Origin: Rhabditoides inermis
Taxonomy: Eukaryota > Nematoda > Chromadorea > Rhabditida > Rhabditidae
NCBI GenBank assembly: GCA_963966185.1
Contig: CAWZYM010000105.1
Span: 276,001-340,000, forward strand
DNA length: 64,000 nucleotides
Direction of reading: 5' to 3'
In this document: positions 1 to 12,554 of the stretch, piece after piece
How the letters are laid out: the number at the start of each line of letters is the position of its first letter
Position numbering within the stretch: position 1 is the first letter of the stretch
Notes under the pieces: generated by a model
What the model saw: only the letters and a program-made list of their open reading frames with translations
Told to the model about the DNA's origin: nothing
Database searches by the model: none
Made by a program: the position numbers and the translations under genes

Positions 1-246
1 GAGTTGAAAACAGTTATATGTAGCGCCACGCCATCGTATTTCTCGACAATGTTACTGAATTTCCCAGAACGCGAGATGGCGGTAGAAAGAGTGGTGCAGG
101 CCCACTCCTTTTATCATCATCTCCTCTCCGCATCTTCACAGGTTTTCTATAGGTAGTGCATGCTATTCTATTTTTTTCGGCACATTCACTTCTGTAGTTC
201 CCTGTTCCGACCACGCCTTCTACCGCCACCTCCCCGCCCCACTCAC

Positions 247-2494
247 AGGTTGGCCTCGTTGAGTGCGACTCCGAGTGGCTCGTCCTCCTCCTCGTTGCCC
301 TCAATCAGCGCCGCCGCCTCCACGTCTAGCGCGCCGCTCACGCTCACCTGACACATGCTAACACGTGATTGCATGTTTTAGAAATCAATAAATCAAAAGT
401 CTACTCGAAAAATTTATTCGGAATCACAAATATGATCATGTCATGTTCGTCGTTCCGAATAAACATTGGATTCATTGATTCTGATTGAGAGTCAGGAATG
501 CAAGAATCGTTATAGCTGGACATGACAACAACACAAAATTGTGTTTCCTGAATCGAAAGATTGTATAAAAATAAATCTAACAACAAAATAACAAACCTTG
601 CTCGCCTTGCCGCCTCCGATCGCGGGCTTGCTCGTCTTGCGGCTGTCGTTGCTGCTGCGCGAGTGCGGACGCTCATCCTGAGAAATCAAACTATCATTCT
701 GCATCAATGCATCAATCGATAACCTAATCAAACTATCGATCAAAAAGCCTCACATCGATCATGGGCGGCTCGATGGATGAGGTGGAGATGAGGCGCTGTC
801 GCGAGCGCGTCTGCTGGAAGTTCTGCAACAGTAACAGTACGATGAGATATGCCTGCTGAACTGTATTCTCACGGCGTTAGCCTACCAAGACCTTGGCCCA
901 AGTGCATGCACGCTTCCATACATATTGTTGTGATTGCTATGTCATGTACAGCTATAATGATTCCGGATAAATCTCTGAACTTTGAACAAGAGTTGGTTTC
1001 ATACATTATTGTGATATAATATCATGATTCGCGAGCTGTTCTCCGATGACCACCAATGTTCTTTCACTGTCTTATATATCCGACCACTTGCAGACTTTCA
1101 CTACCTATATCGTCATAACATATGGATTGTGGATGTTACGGCGAGAAACCAGTTCACACATCTCTCTTTCGTCCGTCCGCAATAATTGCATGGTACGGCT
1201 ATCAACTCGTCGCCACCGTCGTTTCACCAATTCAGCGTGTCGGATTACAGTGCACACTCGGAGACCACAATAGCTGCCTCGTTCACCGCTCCCCCCAAAT
1301 CACCACAACTATTCAAGTACCGCAGTACGATACAAGATCGCGTCACCAGCAATCCGCGCAAACCGCAAACAGTGATACGCCAACAAAACACCCTCGAATC
1401 AATAGAGCTTTGAGTGGGTCTTCGAGAGATTATCTTACGGGGCGCTAAGCTAATCAATTAAGATTAACTACACTCACAAACCATTGCCGTTTCATTTGCA
1501 CTGCTACTTATAGCCTGATACTTATAGCCTGAGGCAGCGACCAGAAACGACTGAAATGTTCGGCGCTTGACTCTACTCGGTTACTTGGCAACCTTCGGAC
1601 ATTGGGCGACACATTCGGAAACATCGTGGAAGAAAGTTGTATGTAGTATGTAAAAACGATAAGATATAACACCTGGATCTGTTCGCTGTCGTTCTTGAAG
1701 TTCTCTATCAGCTCGTTCTGCTTCTTGTAGTAGTCGCTCACCACCTGAAAAGTTTTTGCATAGCCATAAAATCATATGCCCACAAAATGCTGTAACTTCG
1801 ACAGTGTGCGGAGAAAGTGAAGCACCCGCCAATCCAATACGAACAGTTCCAAACCGTGGCTGCACTTTTCCATTGACCTTGTTCGGATTGTATGTCAAAG
1901 CCAATAATGCATAAACAAAAATGTTTTCAAACAGAATTGAAAACCACCCAGCAAACATTGTTTTTCATAACAAACATTGAAACTTGACGCCAGACCTTTT
2001 TGGGTTTCTTATCGGTGGGTCCGACGGCGGCTCCTTGCGGCAGCGAGACGGTGCGCAGGCTCGGCTTCGATGACGTCACATCACTCAAATATTCAAATAG
2101 TAATTGTTTTACTTTTTCCATTCGCTTTTTACGTGTCTCATCAGTCATCAACCATGCTGCTGCAGCTGCTACCAGAACATGACGCACACATCAACAACAG
2201 AACAACCAACCAGTGCTCAGTGTGTTGCAAGTGCGATTCGCAGTAATACCTACTGGTTGTTCCTAGCGAAATCTAACTACACTGCGAAATACATGTTGCT
2301 GTACACTTTCTGGTCAATCGAAATCTAATAATACCGAAAGAAGATAGAATCACTCACACGTCGGTGCCGGCAGCCTGCCGTGGCGCCTCGTCGCCAGCGT
2401 CAACGCTGTACGTGCTGCCCAGCTGCTCCAACTTCTTCTCCATCTCATCGCTCATCAACCCGAACCGCACCGCATCCTCCTCCCCCGTTGACAT
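247..2494 (-). CDS. Partial multi-exon gene, possibly a cation-diffusion-facilitator-like transporter N-terminus
   Basis: Six minus-strand exons are visible in transcription order: 2494-2358, 2083-1996, 1744-1673, 822-754, 677-597 and 347-247. All are bounded by AG acceptors and GT donors and their phases join without a stop. The first opens with ATG directly after a TTTCAG acceptor, as in a trans-spliced or 5'-UTR-split start. The last exon ends in a GTGAGT donor, so the gene continues beyond position 1. The product is hydrophilic, Ser/Lys/Glu-rich, with no membrane segment in view. The third exon carries YYKKQNELIENF, which resembles the segment before the first helix of Mn/Zn-type cation diffusion facilitators of nematodes, fungi and plants. 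That resemblance is the only basis for the family guess. The exon structure is well supported; the function is weak, and any charged cytosolic tail could look like this. Confidence 0.5.
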
Positions 2495-3954
2495 CTGAAA
2501 CGTATAAGGTGATGTGAAACGTACATGTAGATAATAAGAAAAGTAATGTGCGGGAAACAATGGAAAGTGGCAGCGCTGCACGAGGAATTCACATGCGAGA
2601 AGTGAGAGTGAGGGTGCTGGAGAGAGAGAGAATGAGAGATAGAATGAGAGAATGAGAGAGAGAGAGAGAAGGGGCGGGCGGGGAACAGCGAGTGTGGGCT
2701 GTGTGACAGCCAGAGATCGGACAAGCCATCGATCGCACTCCCCCGACTAGCACATGTTCACACCATGATCAACAGTCATCGGCCAGAGATATAAAACACA
2801 GGCAGACCGGCATGCATGGATTAGATGTCACTTTACATCGCAAGAAAGACAAGCGCTCTCCCGCCGGCCGGGCCATGAACGAGGCGTTTGAAGCACAGTG
2901 AGAGTGGCCAAGAACAGTCTATGAGTAATCGACACATACACGGCACCGACACATACTTCTTTTTTTTTTACAACGATTCAAAACAATCAATAAAACGGAA
3001 AATAATATCACCTATTTGTGTGAAATCGAAGCGCGCCGCGCGAAATGCGCACTATCACGCGAGTCGATTATTTCACCCTAGTCTGCGGACATCGCTAACC
3101 TAAAATGAGTGTTATTAGTATTAGTGTTATAGACATTTATCTCTAATCGAAATAGTGTGATAGGCGAAAAACAAAAACTTGCACGAACACAACGAAAATG
3201 TGATAATAATTTAACAACAACATAAACGAATCAGTCACCGAGAGAATCAGACGCAGAGGATGAGTGAAATTCCGCGGCGCAAAGAGAAGTTCATTGATAC
3301 CAGTTCCATGGGACAGGGACAGAGGACGGGACAGTGATGACAGGGGACGGTGCGGTTGAACAGAAAAAAATTGAGACATGTAGTGATGAGGTTAGAGATT
3401 GTAGATGCTAGACAAACCTTAAATGCGAGCGCGTATCAGAACTAACTTACAACAACTCTGTCCTAGATCTGTGTGGAGTCTGTCACAGTTCAGGAGAATG
3501 ATCGATTACTATTTTTTTCTATGATAAATAGATTAACAGTTTTTTTATTATAGTGGGTCCGCAAATGAGTTTCACTCTTTTCACGGCAGACAGTAGGGTA
3601 GCTTAGACAAAGATCATGCGCGCATGCACCATTGGATGAGTCGAGCCAATGCTTGTTATTATGCGATTGCCTTTTACTATGAAAACAAACAAAAAATCAC
3701 AGTGCAACAGTACACTATGTAATTTGGTTTAAGGTAGGGGATCGTGAGTAGTAGAAGAGCACGTAGGCTGCGTCTAGTACCCACCATCCGCGCTCTGCGG
3801 CGAATAAAGACCCTATCCAAGAGATGAGAGATCACTCGTAAATTATGACTAGCTTCTCTCATAGCAAACTACATGATATGCTTGGTGGAGCACGCGAGTC
3901 CTCTATCGTCTATCTAAATCTGAACCCTTAGAAGACTCGGGACATACTCCTCTT
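2495..3954. other. Spacer or intron without a supported gene
   Basis: I see only short GA-rich microsatellite at about 2620-2670 and AT-rich unique sequence. Reading frames here are short, lack splice-bounded coding character and look random. Confidence 0.5.
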
Positions 3955-3960
3955 CTTCTA

Positions 3961-4081
3961 GACTACATGCTGTCGATGTGGGGACACGTTACTCGGACGA
4001 ATTCGATTCCACATCGGTCTATCGCTCAACGAGACGAGCGGACAATTCGAGTGGAAAAGCGGAGAGCAGGTGAAAAGTGGG

Positions 4082-4131
<50 letters not shown>

Positions 4132-4414
4132 TCTCTTTCTCTTTCTCTCTCCCTCTCTCCCTCTCTCCCTCTCTCTTTCCCCTTCCCCTTCTCTTGCTCT
4201 TTTTATCTCCTTCCATCATCTCTCTTTCACATATGTATATGCATATATCTATTTCTTATCGAATTATTGGGCTCGTTCACTGCATAGGACTCTGGCTACC
4301 GGAACGCCAAGTACAACGGCAGCGTGGCCACCTTCTCCACTTCGGAATTCAACACGGGATGGCCCCACTCTCTCCCCTCCATGTCTTCTGCCATTCCTTG
4401 TATGCGACTCAGGT
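3961..4414 (+). CDS. Possible pair of plus-strand exons, unrecognised
   Basis: A stretch after a CTTCTTCTAG acceptor near 3961 runs to a GTGAAA donor near 4071. A second stretch runs from a GCATAG acceptor at about 4290 to CTCAG|GTGAGC near 4414. Both are open in more than one frame. One frame of the first reads RYSDEFDSTSVYRSTRRA and one frame of the second reads YRNAKYNGSVATFSTSEF, which look like ordinary protein. Those two frames do not join cleanly in phase. Another frame of the first contains MLSMWGHVTRTNSIPHR, reminiscent of LINE ORF2 C-termini. The second exon end lies in the 108-bp tandem repeat. This may be a nested gene fragment or retroelement debris; no function is assigned. Confidence 0.25.
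4084..4176 (+). repeat. (CT)n/(TTTCTC)n microsatellite
   Basis: A run of CT dinucleotides grades into TTTCTC and CCCTCT units. It generates spurious Leu/Ser-rich frames on the plus strand and Glu/Arg-rich frames on the minus strand. Confidence 0.95.
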
Positions 4415-4735
4415 GAGCTTCTCCCAGTGCTCACCGGGCGTCATGCGAGTAATGACGGAAGCCACTCCTCCCCCACTCTCTCCCCTCCCTGTCTTCTGCC
4501 GTTCCTTGTATGCGACTCAGGTGAGCTTCTCCCAGTGCTAACCGGGCCTTATGCGAGTAATGACGGAAGCCACTCCTCCCCCACTCTCTCCCCTCCATGT
4601 CTTCTGCCATTCCTTGTATGCGACTCGGGTGAGCTTCTCCCAGTGCTCACCGGGCGTCATGCGAGTAATGACGGAAGCCACTCCTCTCCCACTCTCTCCC
4701 CTCCTTGTTTTCTGCCGTTCCCAGTTGTCTGGTAA
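4363..4735 (+). repeat. 108-bp tandem repeat, about 3.5 copies
   Basis: The phrase CCCCACTCTCTCCCCTCC recurs at about 4363, 4471 and 4579, with a fourth copy near 4687, an exact 108-bp period. Since 108 is divisible by three, a 36-residue repeat appears in translation. Each complete unit contains a strong donor-like CTCAG|GTGAGC or CTCGG|GTGAGC site followed by TTCTCCCAG, so candidate splice sites have been multiplied. Confidence 0.9.
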
Positions 4736-4794
4736 AGGAACAGGGGTGACTTATTTCTGCCACAACCTGCTCCAACTCCTCATTTTCACACGAG

Positions 4795-4860
4795 CAAAAC
4801 ATTTGGCGGTGACCGGAATCGAACTCACAACAGAGTGACATAGGGACACTCGCATCAGCC
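4795..4860 (-). mobile_element. tRNA-derived SINE head (degraded)
   Basis: The minus strand carries a B-box-like GAGTTCGATTCCGG in the right context for a Pol III promoter. The flanking arms do not pair like an acceptor stem, so this is a SINE relic rather than a tRNA gene. Confidence 0.5.
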
Positions 4861-5215
4861 GTATGTAGCTCGCAACATCACCGTCTTCTGTCAGTCCCGT
4901 ACGTCGTCGAGCTACTTCACATTGTCGTATGCATTTTGATAATGGCCGAACATTGTATAGTCGCCGCCTGGAGGATAGTTTCTGCTATTGACAGCCGGGG
5001 TCAGTTAGCGAAACTCAGTTGCGAGCGAGAGAGGTCAGACGGCGCGACAAAGGCTCGAGTGTGCCGCGGCCTCTTTGATTCGCATGTCGGCTTCTTTGAT
5101 CGATATTAGAGTTTGAATGCGCGCGCTCGGGTCTCCTCACGACTAGAGGGTAGATCAAATGCGACAAGAGAGTAGATCAATTTTCTACCGTGACCCGGCG
5201 AACTATCTCCCAGAA

Positions 5216-5245
5216 CAATTAGAGAGGGCGCGCCAGCGCCCTCTC
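5216..5245 (-). mobile_element. Helitron-like 3' terminus (hairpin plus CTAA|T)
   Basis: On the minus strand a hairpin with arms GAGAGGGCGC / GCGCCCTCTC runs into CTAA followed by T, the Helitron 3'-end pattern. The same hairpin and terminus recur at 38509 and 40214. The 5' end cannot be placed. Confidence 0.4.
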
Positions 5246-5529
5246 GTTTGTACTGGATGTCCCCGCGCGCTAGAATGCTCAAAAACTACTTTTCCCGGAT
5301 GAAGCACTTTTCCTCATTTTGAAGTGATTTCCATTGTTACATTGCATTCACATCTCTATTCGAAAGAGTTATAGAAAGTTGTATTGAGTTTGATTGAATT
5401 TGAAGCGAGATACGGAGAGTCCGCATTCGAGTGCGGATTGAGATTGGTGTCGGTCGCTCGCTCCTCGCAGCGAATCGCGAACGTGTATGAAAATGTAATT
5501 TTGTGAAACAAAACTTAAGAAAAGGACAG

Positions 5530-5862
5530 ATATTATCTTTCAAAAGTACTTCCAAGTAAAAGTAGTTGGTTTGTACTGTTGTCTCAGTTGAGCAAAAGGA
5601 CTGACATGTTTTCAATGGAGACATGTGCAAACAAGCTCTCAGCATCATTCGACGTGTTATGTTACAACAGAAGTGGTGCTTTCAGATAATAACTGCATAA
5701 CATCGTAAACGAGTTCATTATAATATGGCCGCTTTGCACTGGTATGAGAGAGAGAGCCTGTTGGCACATGTCTCCATTGAAAACATGTCAGTCCTTTTGC
5801 TCAACTGAGACAACAGTACAAACCAACTACTTTTACTTGGAAGTACTTTTGAAAGATAATAT
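5530..5862. mobile_element. Fold-back MITE with long inverted arms
   Basis: About 105 bp at 5530-5636 reappear inverted at 5756-5862 around a loop of about 120 bp. The ends read ATATTATCTTTCAAAAGTAC and its complement. This terminal pattern defines a family also found at 13340, 14311, 40778 and 44005. There is no coding capacity. Confidence 0.85.
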
Positions 5863-6042
5863 TATATAGAGTTGAAGATTGTAATAATGCGAACGGTCGA
5901 TCATATCTGTTCCTGATAGTCGTCCTTCTTGAAGAGAAACCATCGAGTCGGTTATGCTTTTCGTCACTTCTGTTCTTTACCAACCTGTCCGATTAATATA
6001 ATTTTTAATATTACTCGAGTCAAAAATAGGTCGCCACTGCCC

Positions 6043-6115
6043 TTGTGGCGCAGCTGGTTAGTGCGCCTGCCAGTGATCTCAGGGTCGCGGGTTCGATTCC
6101 TCACCCGTCATTTTG
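6043..6115 (+). mobile_element. tRNA-derived SINE head
   Basis: The plus strand has an A-box-like TGGCGCAGCTGGTTAGTGCG and a B box GGGTTCGATTCC at tRNA spacing. The 5' GCCCTTG and the sequence after the T-arm do not pair as an acceptor stem, so a functional tRNA is unlikely. Confidence 0.6.
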
Positions 6116-6529
6116 CGAATATATAACGATTCTTGTCGTTCGCGGTAGCGCGCGAAATTTGAAAAATTCAAAACCCCAGGTTCTGCTAAACGCCTCTGTT
6201 CCTTTAAAGAGTCGTTGGTTGTTTTGCATTTTTTTGTTAATTTTGTTTCAAATCAAATCAAATGTTAAATTGGAATCGCAAATATGATTACGATACGTAC
6301 AAACAAAGTTAATGATCGAGCCTCTTTCATTTCCATACGTTGAAGGCATTCGTCTTGCTGATCATACCATTCAAGATTTGAAAAAAGTTTTATTTTTTAA
6401 TTTCTGTTATAGTGACATCGAAAAAAGCTTCATCCCTTTCATCAGTGACAGTTGAGAGTGACAGTTCAGCCGTCGCTGTGCCCACTGGATACAGTAACCT
6501 AGTTGTTACAGCAGCCTCATCTACCGTAC

Positions 6530-7671
6530 CCCTTTGTTGTAATTGTAGATCTCAGCCTGCTCCAGCACCTCTTTTCTTGCAGTCATCCCCGGCACGAGAT
6601 CATTGTAGACGCGGGTAGCTAAAGTATACGGTAGGTGCAGTACCCAAATACCGTACTGCAAATTGAGGTACCGTACCCGAGTGAAAGAACTCCCTCGCAT
6701 CCTTGCCCATATCCACTATGAGACCGTAGAGGTTGTGCATATCGGCAGGGTTAGCAAATATGTCGATGCGAGACGAGAGCACTGAGAGAACACGCCCGAT
6801 TAGGCTCCGCCCACGCAGGCCACGCCCCCACCATCCTTGACCATGTCTCCCAGTTGTAGTGCTGTCTTGCGATCTGCGCACGTAAGCAGAAGGGACATTC
6901 CTAAAATTTTAGAGCGTTCACAAACTAAGTAGAATGTTGAAACGTTTGAAAGAAATTGCGACGATACAAGTTTGCAATAAAATGCAATAAGGTATGACAC
7001 AAACTAACGCGTTTTTTTACGTTTCGAGTGAAACGCATTTCTTCAAACGCAACGTACATCTTGAAAAGAGTATCGATCGAAACGTACCTTCGAGTGCGTG
7101 TAGCGGTGAGATGCATGCGTTGCACTCGCGATCACCAGTGTAACGCAACTTCATCTAGACATACACGGGTTACTGTACATACAGTATTCAAATAACATAA
7201 AGTACGGTATACTGTAGCTACAGTACCCTACAGTATTCACAAACGCGTCCTTGCGCATTCCGTGGTAGTCGGACCGAGGCTGTCCAGTCTGTCCCTGCAG
7301 CAGAGTCATCCCAAAATCATCCAGAGAGATGCGCGATCGATCAGCTGATGTTGTTTACTTGTTTATTTGTTTACTTGTTTACTTGTTTACACTCACCCGC
7401 CTATCGTGGCTGGAGCTCCGGCGAGGCGAGACTGTCCTCACGACGCTGTATTAGGTATACGGTAGGCTACAGTATTCTCGTCGGATACACGGTACCTTGA
7501 CATTGTCGACCTTCTGTGTGGGCGCGGCGGCTTGTGTGGGCGCGACTTGCGCTGGCGACTGGGCTGCGGGGCTGTTGGGCTGGGTGGGCTCGGACTGGGC
7601 GGCCCAGGCGGCCCAGCCAGAGGTCGGAGGGAGCGGAGGGGGAGCGGAGTCCTAGACATGCGATTGAGAGT

Positions 7672-7712
<41 letters not shown>

Positions 7713-7870
7713 GGAGGGAACGCACCTTGATGGTCTCCGATATGGGCGCTCTTGCGGGCGGCCCCGCCGTCGCAGGCATCTCGGAGAAATGACAAAGGGA
7801 ACGCTGTTTTCGTTGTGAGAAATGTGGAGATGTCCACTTTGAGTCCACTGTCCATGTCCACGTGGCTCAA
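6530..7870 (-). CDS. Unrecognised multi-exon gene, minus strand
   Basis: Exon-like blocks on the minus strand, in transcription order, are about 7790-7726, 7656-7497, 7447-7398, 7345-7245, 6900-6832, 6781-6677 and 6618-6530. The second block is Pro/Ala/Gln-rich (AAQSEPTQPNSPAAQSPAQ). The later ones look globular, with IDIFANPADMHNLYGLIVDM and VPGMTARKEVLEQAEIYNYN. I do not recognise the family. In the simplest splicing a TAG falls just before the donor of the third block; an alternative donor/acceptor choice avoids it. The gene may start at an ATG near 7780 or 7850. It could be upstream exons of the left-edge gene, but 4 kb of repeats separate them. Introns contain many TACGGTA/TACTGTA words. 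Confidence 0.45.
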
Positions 7871-7889
7871 GTAGGCAAGTTCTTTCTCC

Positions 7890-8040
7890 CTCGAGAGCGC
7901 GCTCTCTCTCCTTCTCTCTCTCTCTTTCCATCACTCTCTCTCCTTCTCTCTCTTTCCATCACTCTCTCTCCTCTCTCTCCCCCTTTCTCTTTCTCCTTCT
8001 CTCTCTCCTTCTCTCTCTCCCTCTCCCTCTTCCCACCCCT
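7890..8040 (+). repeat. Pyrimidine-rich CTCTCT/CTTCTC microsatellite
   Basis: Almost purely C/T on the plus strand. Frames across it are artefacts. Confidence 0.9.
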
Positions 8041-8606
8041 CTTTCCATTCTCGAATAGATTCCCCCCTCTCGATCTCACTGTCGATGTTGCATTCGCACA
8101 CAGCACAAATACAAAACAAAACTCTTCATATTTCAACTCGAATAAAAAAGTACATCAATAACGGTCAAATACACGCGAAAACGGTACGGTAAGTGGGGAA
8201 AATATAGGATTTAAACGCAGGACAAGACATCAAATTGCTAGATAAAGAGAGGGAAAATATCGGCTCAAATAACAGGAGACATGGATTGTATAGGGTTCGA
8301 TAGGCACGCACTATCCGAAAAGACGTGAACAATTGATATGCGTAGCTAAACGACAGAAAAGGCAGATTCCGGATAAGACAACCATATACCAGAATGAATA
8401 TGCTCTGGAAGATGGGCGATAGGTGAGTAGAAGAACAACTGAATCGACTCGCTGAACATCCTCCCTGAAACGAGGCAATTGGCATATGGATCCCGTGTAA
8501 CACACATTGCTGTGAATGCACTGTCATTCCCAGGTGTCTCCGTTTTCGGTAAGCGCGCAATTAAATGATCTCTTTATACGTTTTCACTATTCGTGTTCAT
8601 TTCTGA
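8041..8606. other. Spacer, no gene seen
   Basis: AT-rich unique sequence. One 131-codon minus-strand frame has no splice context or recognisable motif. Confidence 0.5.
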
Positions 8607-8635
8607 TCCCCCTTTCATACTAATATTTACTATGG

Positions 8636-8667
<32 letters not shown>

Positions 8668-9814
8668 CTTCCGGAGAGATATCTCTTTTCAAAGTTCACT
8701 CTAACTACTCATTTTTTCTAGAAAGTTTCTTCAATACCTGAGAACGCAAAATTCCAAATGTCTCGTCAATAGCGATCTCCTAATCATAGTTATCACCTAA
8801 TCTCTTAACTATGGAGAAAAATTTCAAAATACTTCAATTAGAACGAAATTTGCAGGGTAGGTGAATCGACCTAGAAAAAATCGATAGCCGCGATACCAGC
8901 TGCCTGTGACCTCATCTTCATGCCCAAATAGGCGAATGTACCCAAAATGCACCCAAAATTCATGATCTTCGATTCCTATAAAAATTGAATATAAGAAAGA
9001 TTACGTATAATAGATTATAGAAACTGGTTTCCTTTTTTGAAAAGTCACCAAATATGGCGAATATGCTCGACTTTTCGTACAGACGAGATAGAGGGTCCAA
9101 TTTGTAAACTTAAGCTTTTATGGGCAAAAAAGCCCTTCTGTCAAAGTTTCAGATCGATCGGACTTTGTCTTCATACAGTATTACACATTTTCTGAGCGCG
9201 CGTTACTTGCTGGGGTCGCGCCCATCGGATTGCTCTCTACCAGCCGCCAGGTCAACCGATCGATATCGAATAGTTGGCATTCGCAATCACTGACCCATAT
9301 CCACTCATTTGTGTCTTTTTTGATAGGAATATGTCTAATAAATATAACAATAATGGATTGAGTCAGTTGAAAAAGACAAAATTTCTATCTTCAACGAATA
9401 ACTTTGACAAAACGAAAAGTTGAAGGTTGAAAGTTAAGTAAAATGTTTCGAGACGTCATTAGATAGTGCTTTCTAACGATCAAATCAACCTCAAACTGTT
9501 TCAAACTCCTTCACACGTACGCACAACGTGTTAGGGCGCGCCAGCCGGCTTCTTTTCTCTATGTCATTGTAGACGTAATATAGAACTATGTACTGCTTTT
9601 TTTCAGTTGAAACTAAATTTTGAGTTTATTACTTGTACTCTTGTACATGTTCAGCCTGAAATTCCGCTTTTCGATGAAATACAGTGTCGAGTGGAAGTGA
9701 GGTGAGGTGAGAATCGAGTTCACCTTATGTCATTTGGCAAGCACAGGCGGTCAAATTATATTTGCATACTAATATTACTATGGTGTCCCCCTTTCATACT
9801 AATATTTACTATGG

Positions 9815-9846
<32 letters not shown>

Positions 9847-10970
9847 CTTCCGGAGAGATATCTCTTTTCAAAGTTCACTCTAACTACTCATTTTTTCTAG
9901 AAAGTTTCTTCAATACCTGAGAACGCAAAATTCCAAATGTCTCGTCAATAGCGATCTCCTAATCATAGTTATCACCTAATCTCTTAACTATGGAGAAAAA
10001 TTTCAAAATACTTCAATTAGAACGAAATTTGCAGGGTAGGTGAATCGACCTAGAAAAAATCGATAGCCGCGATACCAGCTGCCTGTGACCTCATCTTCAT
10101 GCCCAAATAGGCGAATGTACCCAAAATGCACCCAAAATTCATGATCTTCGATTCCTATAAAAATTGAATATAAGAAAGATTACGTATAATAGATTATAGA
10201 AACTGGTTTCCTTTTTCGAAAAGTCACCAAATATGGCGAATATGATCGACTTTTCGTACAGACGAGATAGAGGGTTCAATTTGTAAACTTAAGCTTTTAT
10301 GGGCAAAAAAGTCCTTCTGTCAAAGTTTCAGATCGATCGGACTTTGTCTTCATACAGTATTAGACATTTTCTGAGCGCGCGTTACTTGCTGGGGTCGCGC
10401 TACCGGATTGCTCGCTGCCAGCCGCCAGGTCAACCGATCGATATCGAATAGTTGGCATTCGCAATCACTGACCCATATCCACTCAGTTGTGTCTTTTTTG
10501 ATAGGATTATGTCTATAGATAACAATAATGGATTGAGTCAGTTGAAAAAAAAGACAAAATTTGTAGCTTCAACTAATAATTTTCACGAAACGACGAGTTT
10601 GAGGTTCTAAAAGACAAGAAAAGTGTTTCATGACAAGTTCAGTGAATATATTATGTTTTGTGAAGATCAATCCAATTTCAAACTCTATCAAGTTACTTCA
10701 GACATGCGCACAACGAGTTAGTGCGCGCCAGCCGGCTTATTTTCTTTTAGCTGTGTCATCTCGATGTCATTGTAGACGTGATAAAGAAATATGGACTGTT
10801 TTCTTTTTGTTAGTTGAAACTACATAGGTTTTGAGTTCATTACTTGAACAAATTGAGCCTGAATTTCCGCTTATTGATGCAGTACAGTGACGAGTGGAAG
10901 TGAGGTGAGGTGAGAATCGATTTCACCTTACATGTCATTTGGCAAGCACAGGCGGTCGAATTATTTTTTT
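8607..10970 (+). repeat. 1.18-kb head-to-tail duplication inside the Helitron
   Basis: Sequence from 8611 onward recurs at 9790 (offset 1179) with few substitutions, including the (TGTC)n block, the GATCGATCGGACTTTG stretch and the ATCGATATCGAATAG segment. Copy 1 ends near 9760 and copy 2 near 10970. Confidence 0.9.
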
Positions 10971-11039
10971 TAGAACGTGAGAGAGTAGACAGCAGGGAGA
11001 GTAGACAGTAGACAGAAGAGAGTAGTAGTAAAAAAGTTG

Positions 11040-11173
11040 TTTTCACATAACTGTCTATTGAAAGTGGCAGTGACTGCTGCAGACGTGAGAGTAGAAGAGT
11101 AGATGAAAGGTGTCATAGTACTGTCTCTGGATAATTGTTGTCACCGATGCAGAGACGTGAGACAAAAAAAGAC

Positions 11174-11207
<34 letters not shown>

Positions 11208-11379
11208 GAGAGACAGAGAGAAGAGAGAGAGAAGGAGAGAGGAGGGAGAGTAGACATAACTGTTTATTGAAAGTGGCAGTGACTGCTGCAGACGTGAGAG
11301 TAGAAGAGTAGATAAAAGGTGTCATAGTACTGTCTCTGGATAATTGTTGTCACCGATGCAGAGACGTGAGACAAGAAAA

Positions 11380-11420
<41 letters not shown>

Positions 11421-11600
11421 ATACAGAGAGAGAAGGAGAGAGGAGGGAGAGTAGACATAACTGTCTATTGGAAGTGGCAGTGACTGCTGCAGACGTGAGA
11501 GTAGAAGAGTAGATAAAAGGTGTCATAGTACTGTCTCTAGATAATTGTTGTCACCGATGCAGAGACGTGAGACAAGAAAAAGACAGACAGACAGAGAGAG

Positions 11601-11658
<58 letters not shown>

Positions 11659-11840
11659 AGACAGAGAGAGAAGGAGAGAGGAGGGAGAGTAGACATAACT
11701 GTCTATCGAAAGTGGCAGTGACTGCTGCAGAGGTGAGAGTAGAAGAGTAGATAAAATAAGCCATAGTACTGTGACTAGATAATTGTTGTCACCGATGCAG
11801 AGACGTGAGAATAGACAAGAAAAAGACAGAGAGATAGAAA

Positions 11841-11876
<36 letters not shown>

Positions 11877-12048
11877 AGACAGAGAGAGAAGGATAGAGGA
11901 GGGAGAGTAGACATAACTGTCTATTGAAAATGGCAGTGACTGCTGCAGACGTGAGAGTAGAAGAGTAGATAAAAGGTGTCATAGTACTGTCTCTAGATAA
12001 TTGTTGTCACCGATGCAGAGACGTGAGACAAGAAAAAGACAGAGAGAC

Positions 12049-12090
<42 letters not shown>

Positions 12091-12275
12091 GAGAAGAGAG
12101 AGAGAAGAGAGAGAAGGAGAGAGGAGGGAGAGTAGACATAACTGTCTATTGAAAGTGACAGTGACTGCTGTATGTAGTCGTGAGAAGTAGAAGAGTAGAT
12201 AAAAAATGCCATAGTACTGTCTCTAGAAAATTGTTGTCACCGATGCGGTGACGTGAGAATAGACAAGAAAAAGAC

Positions 12276-12322
<47 letters not shown>

Positions 12323-12495
12323 AGACAGAGAGAAGAGAGAAGGAAGGAGAGAGGAGGGAGAGTAGACATAACTGTCTATTGAAAGTGGCAGTGACTGCTG
12401 CAGATGTGAGAGTAGAAGAGTAGATAAAAGGTGTCATAGTACTGTCTCTAGATAATTGTTGTCACCGATGCAGAGACGTGAGACAAGAAAAAGAC

Positions 12496-12545
<50 letters not shown>
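11040..12545 (+). repeat. GA-rich satellite, about 7 units of 200-240 bp
   Basis: The motif ACATAACTGTCTATTG recurs at about 11044, 11255, 11455, 11692, 11910, 12137 and 12367. Each time it is followed by GGCAGTGACTGCTGCAGACG, GTCATAGTACTGTCTC, GTTGTCACCGATGC and a variable (GA)n run. Length differences come mainly from the GA run. Confidence 0.9.
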
Positions 12546-12554
<9 letters not shown>

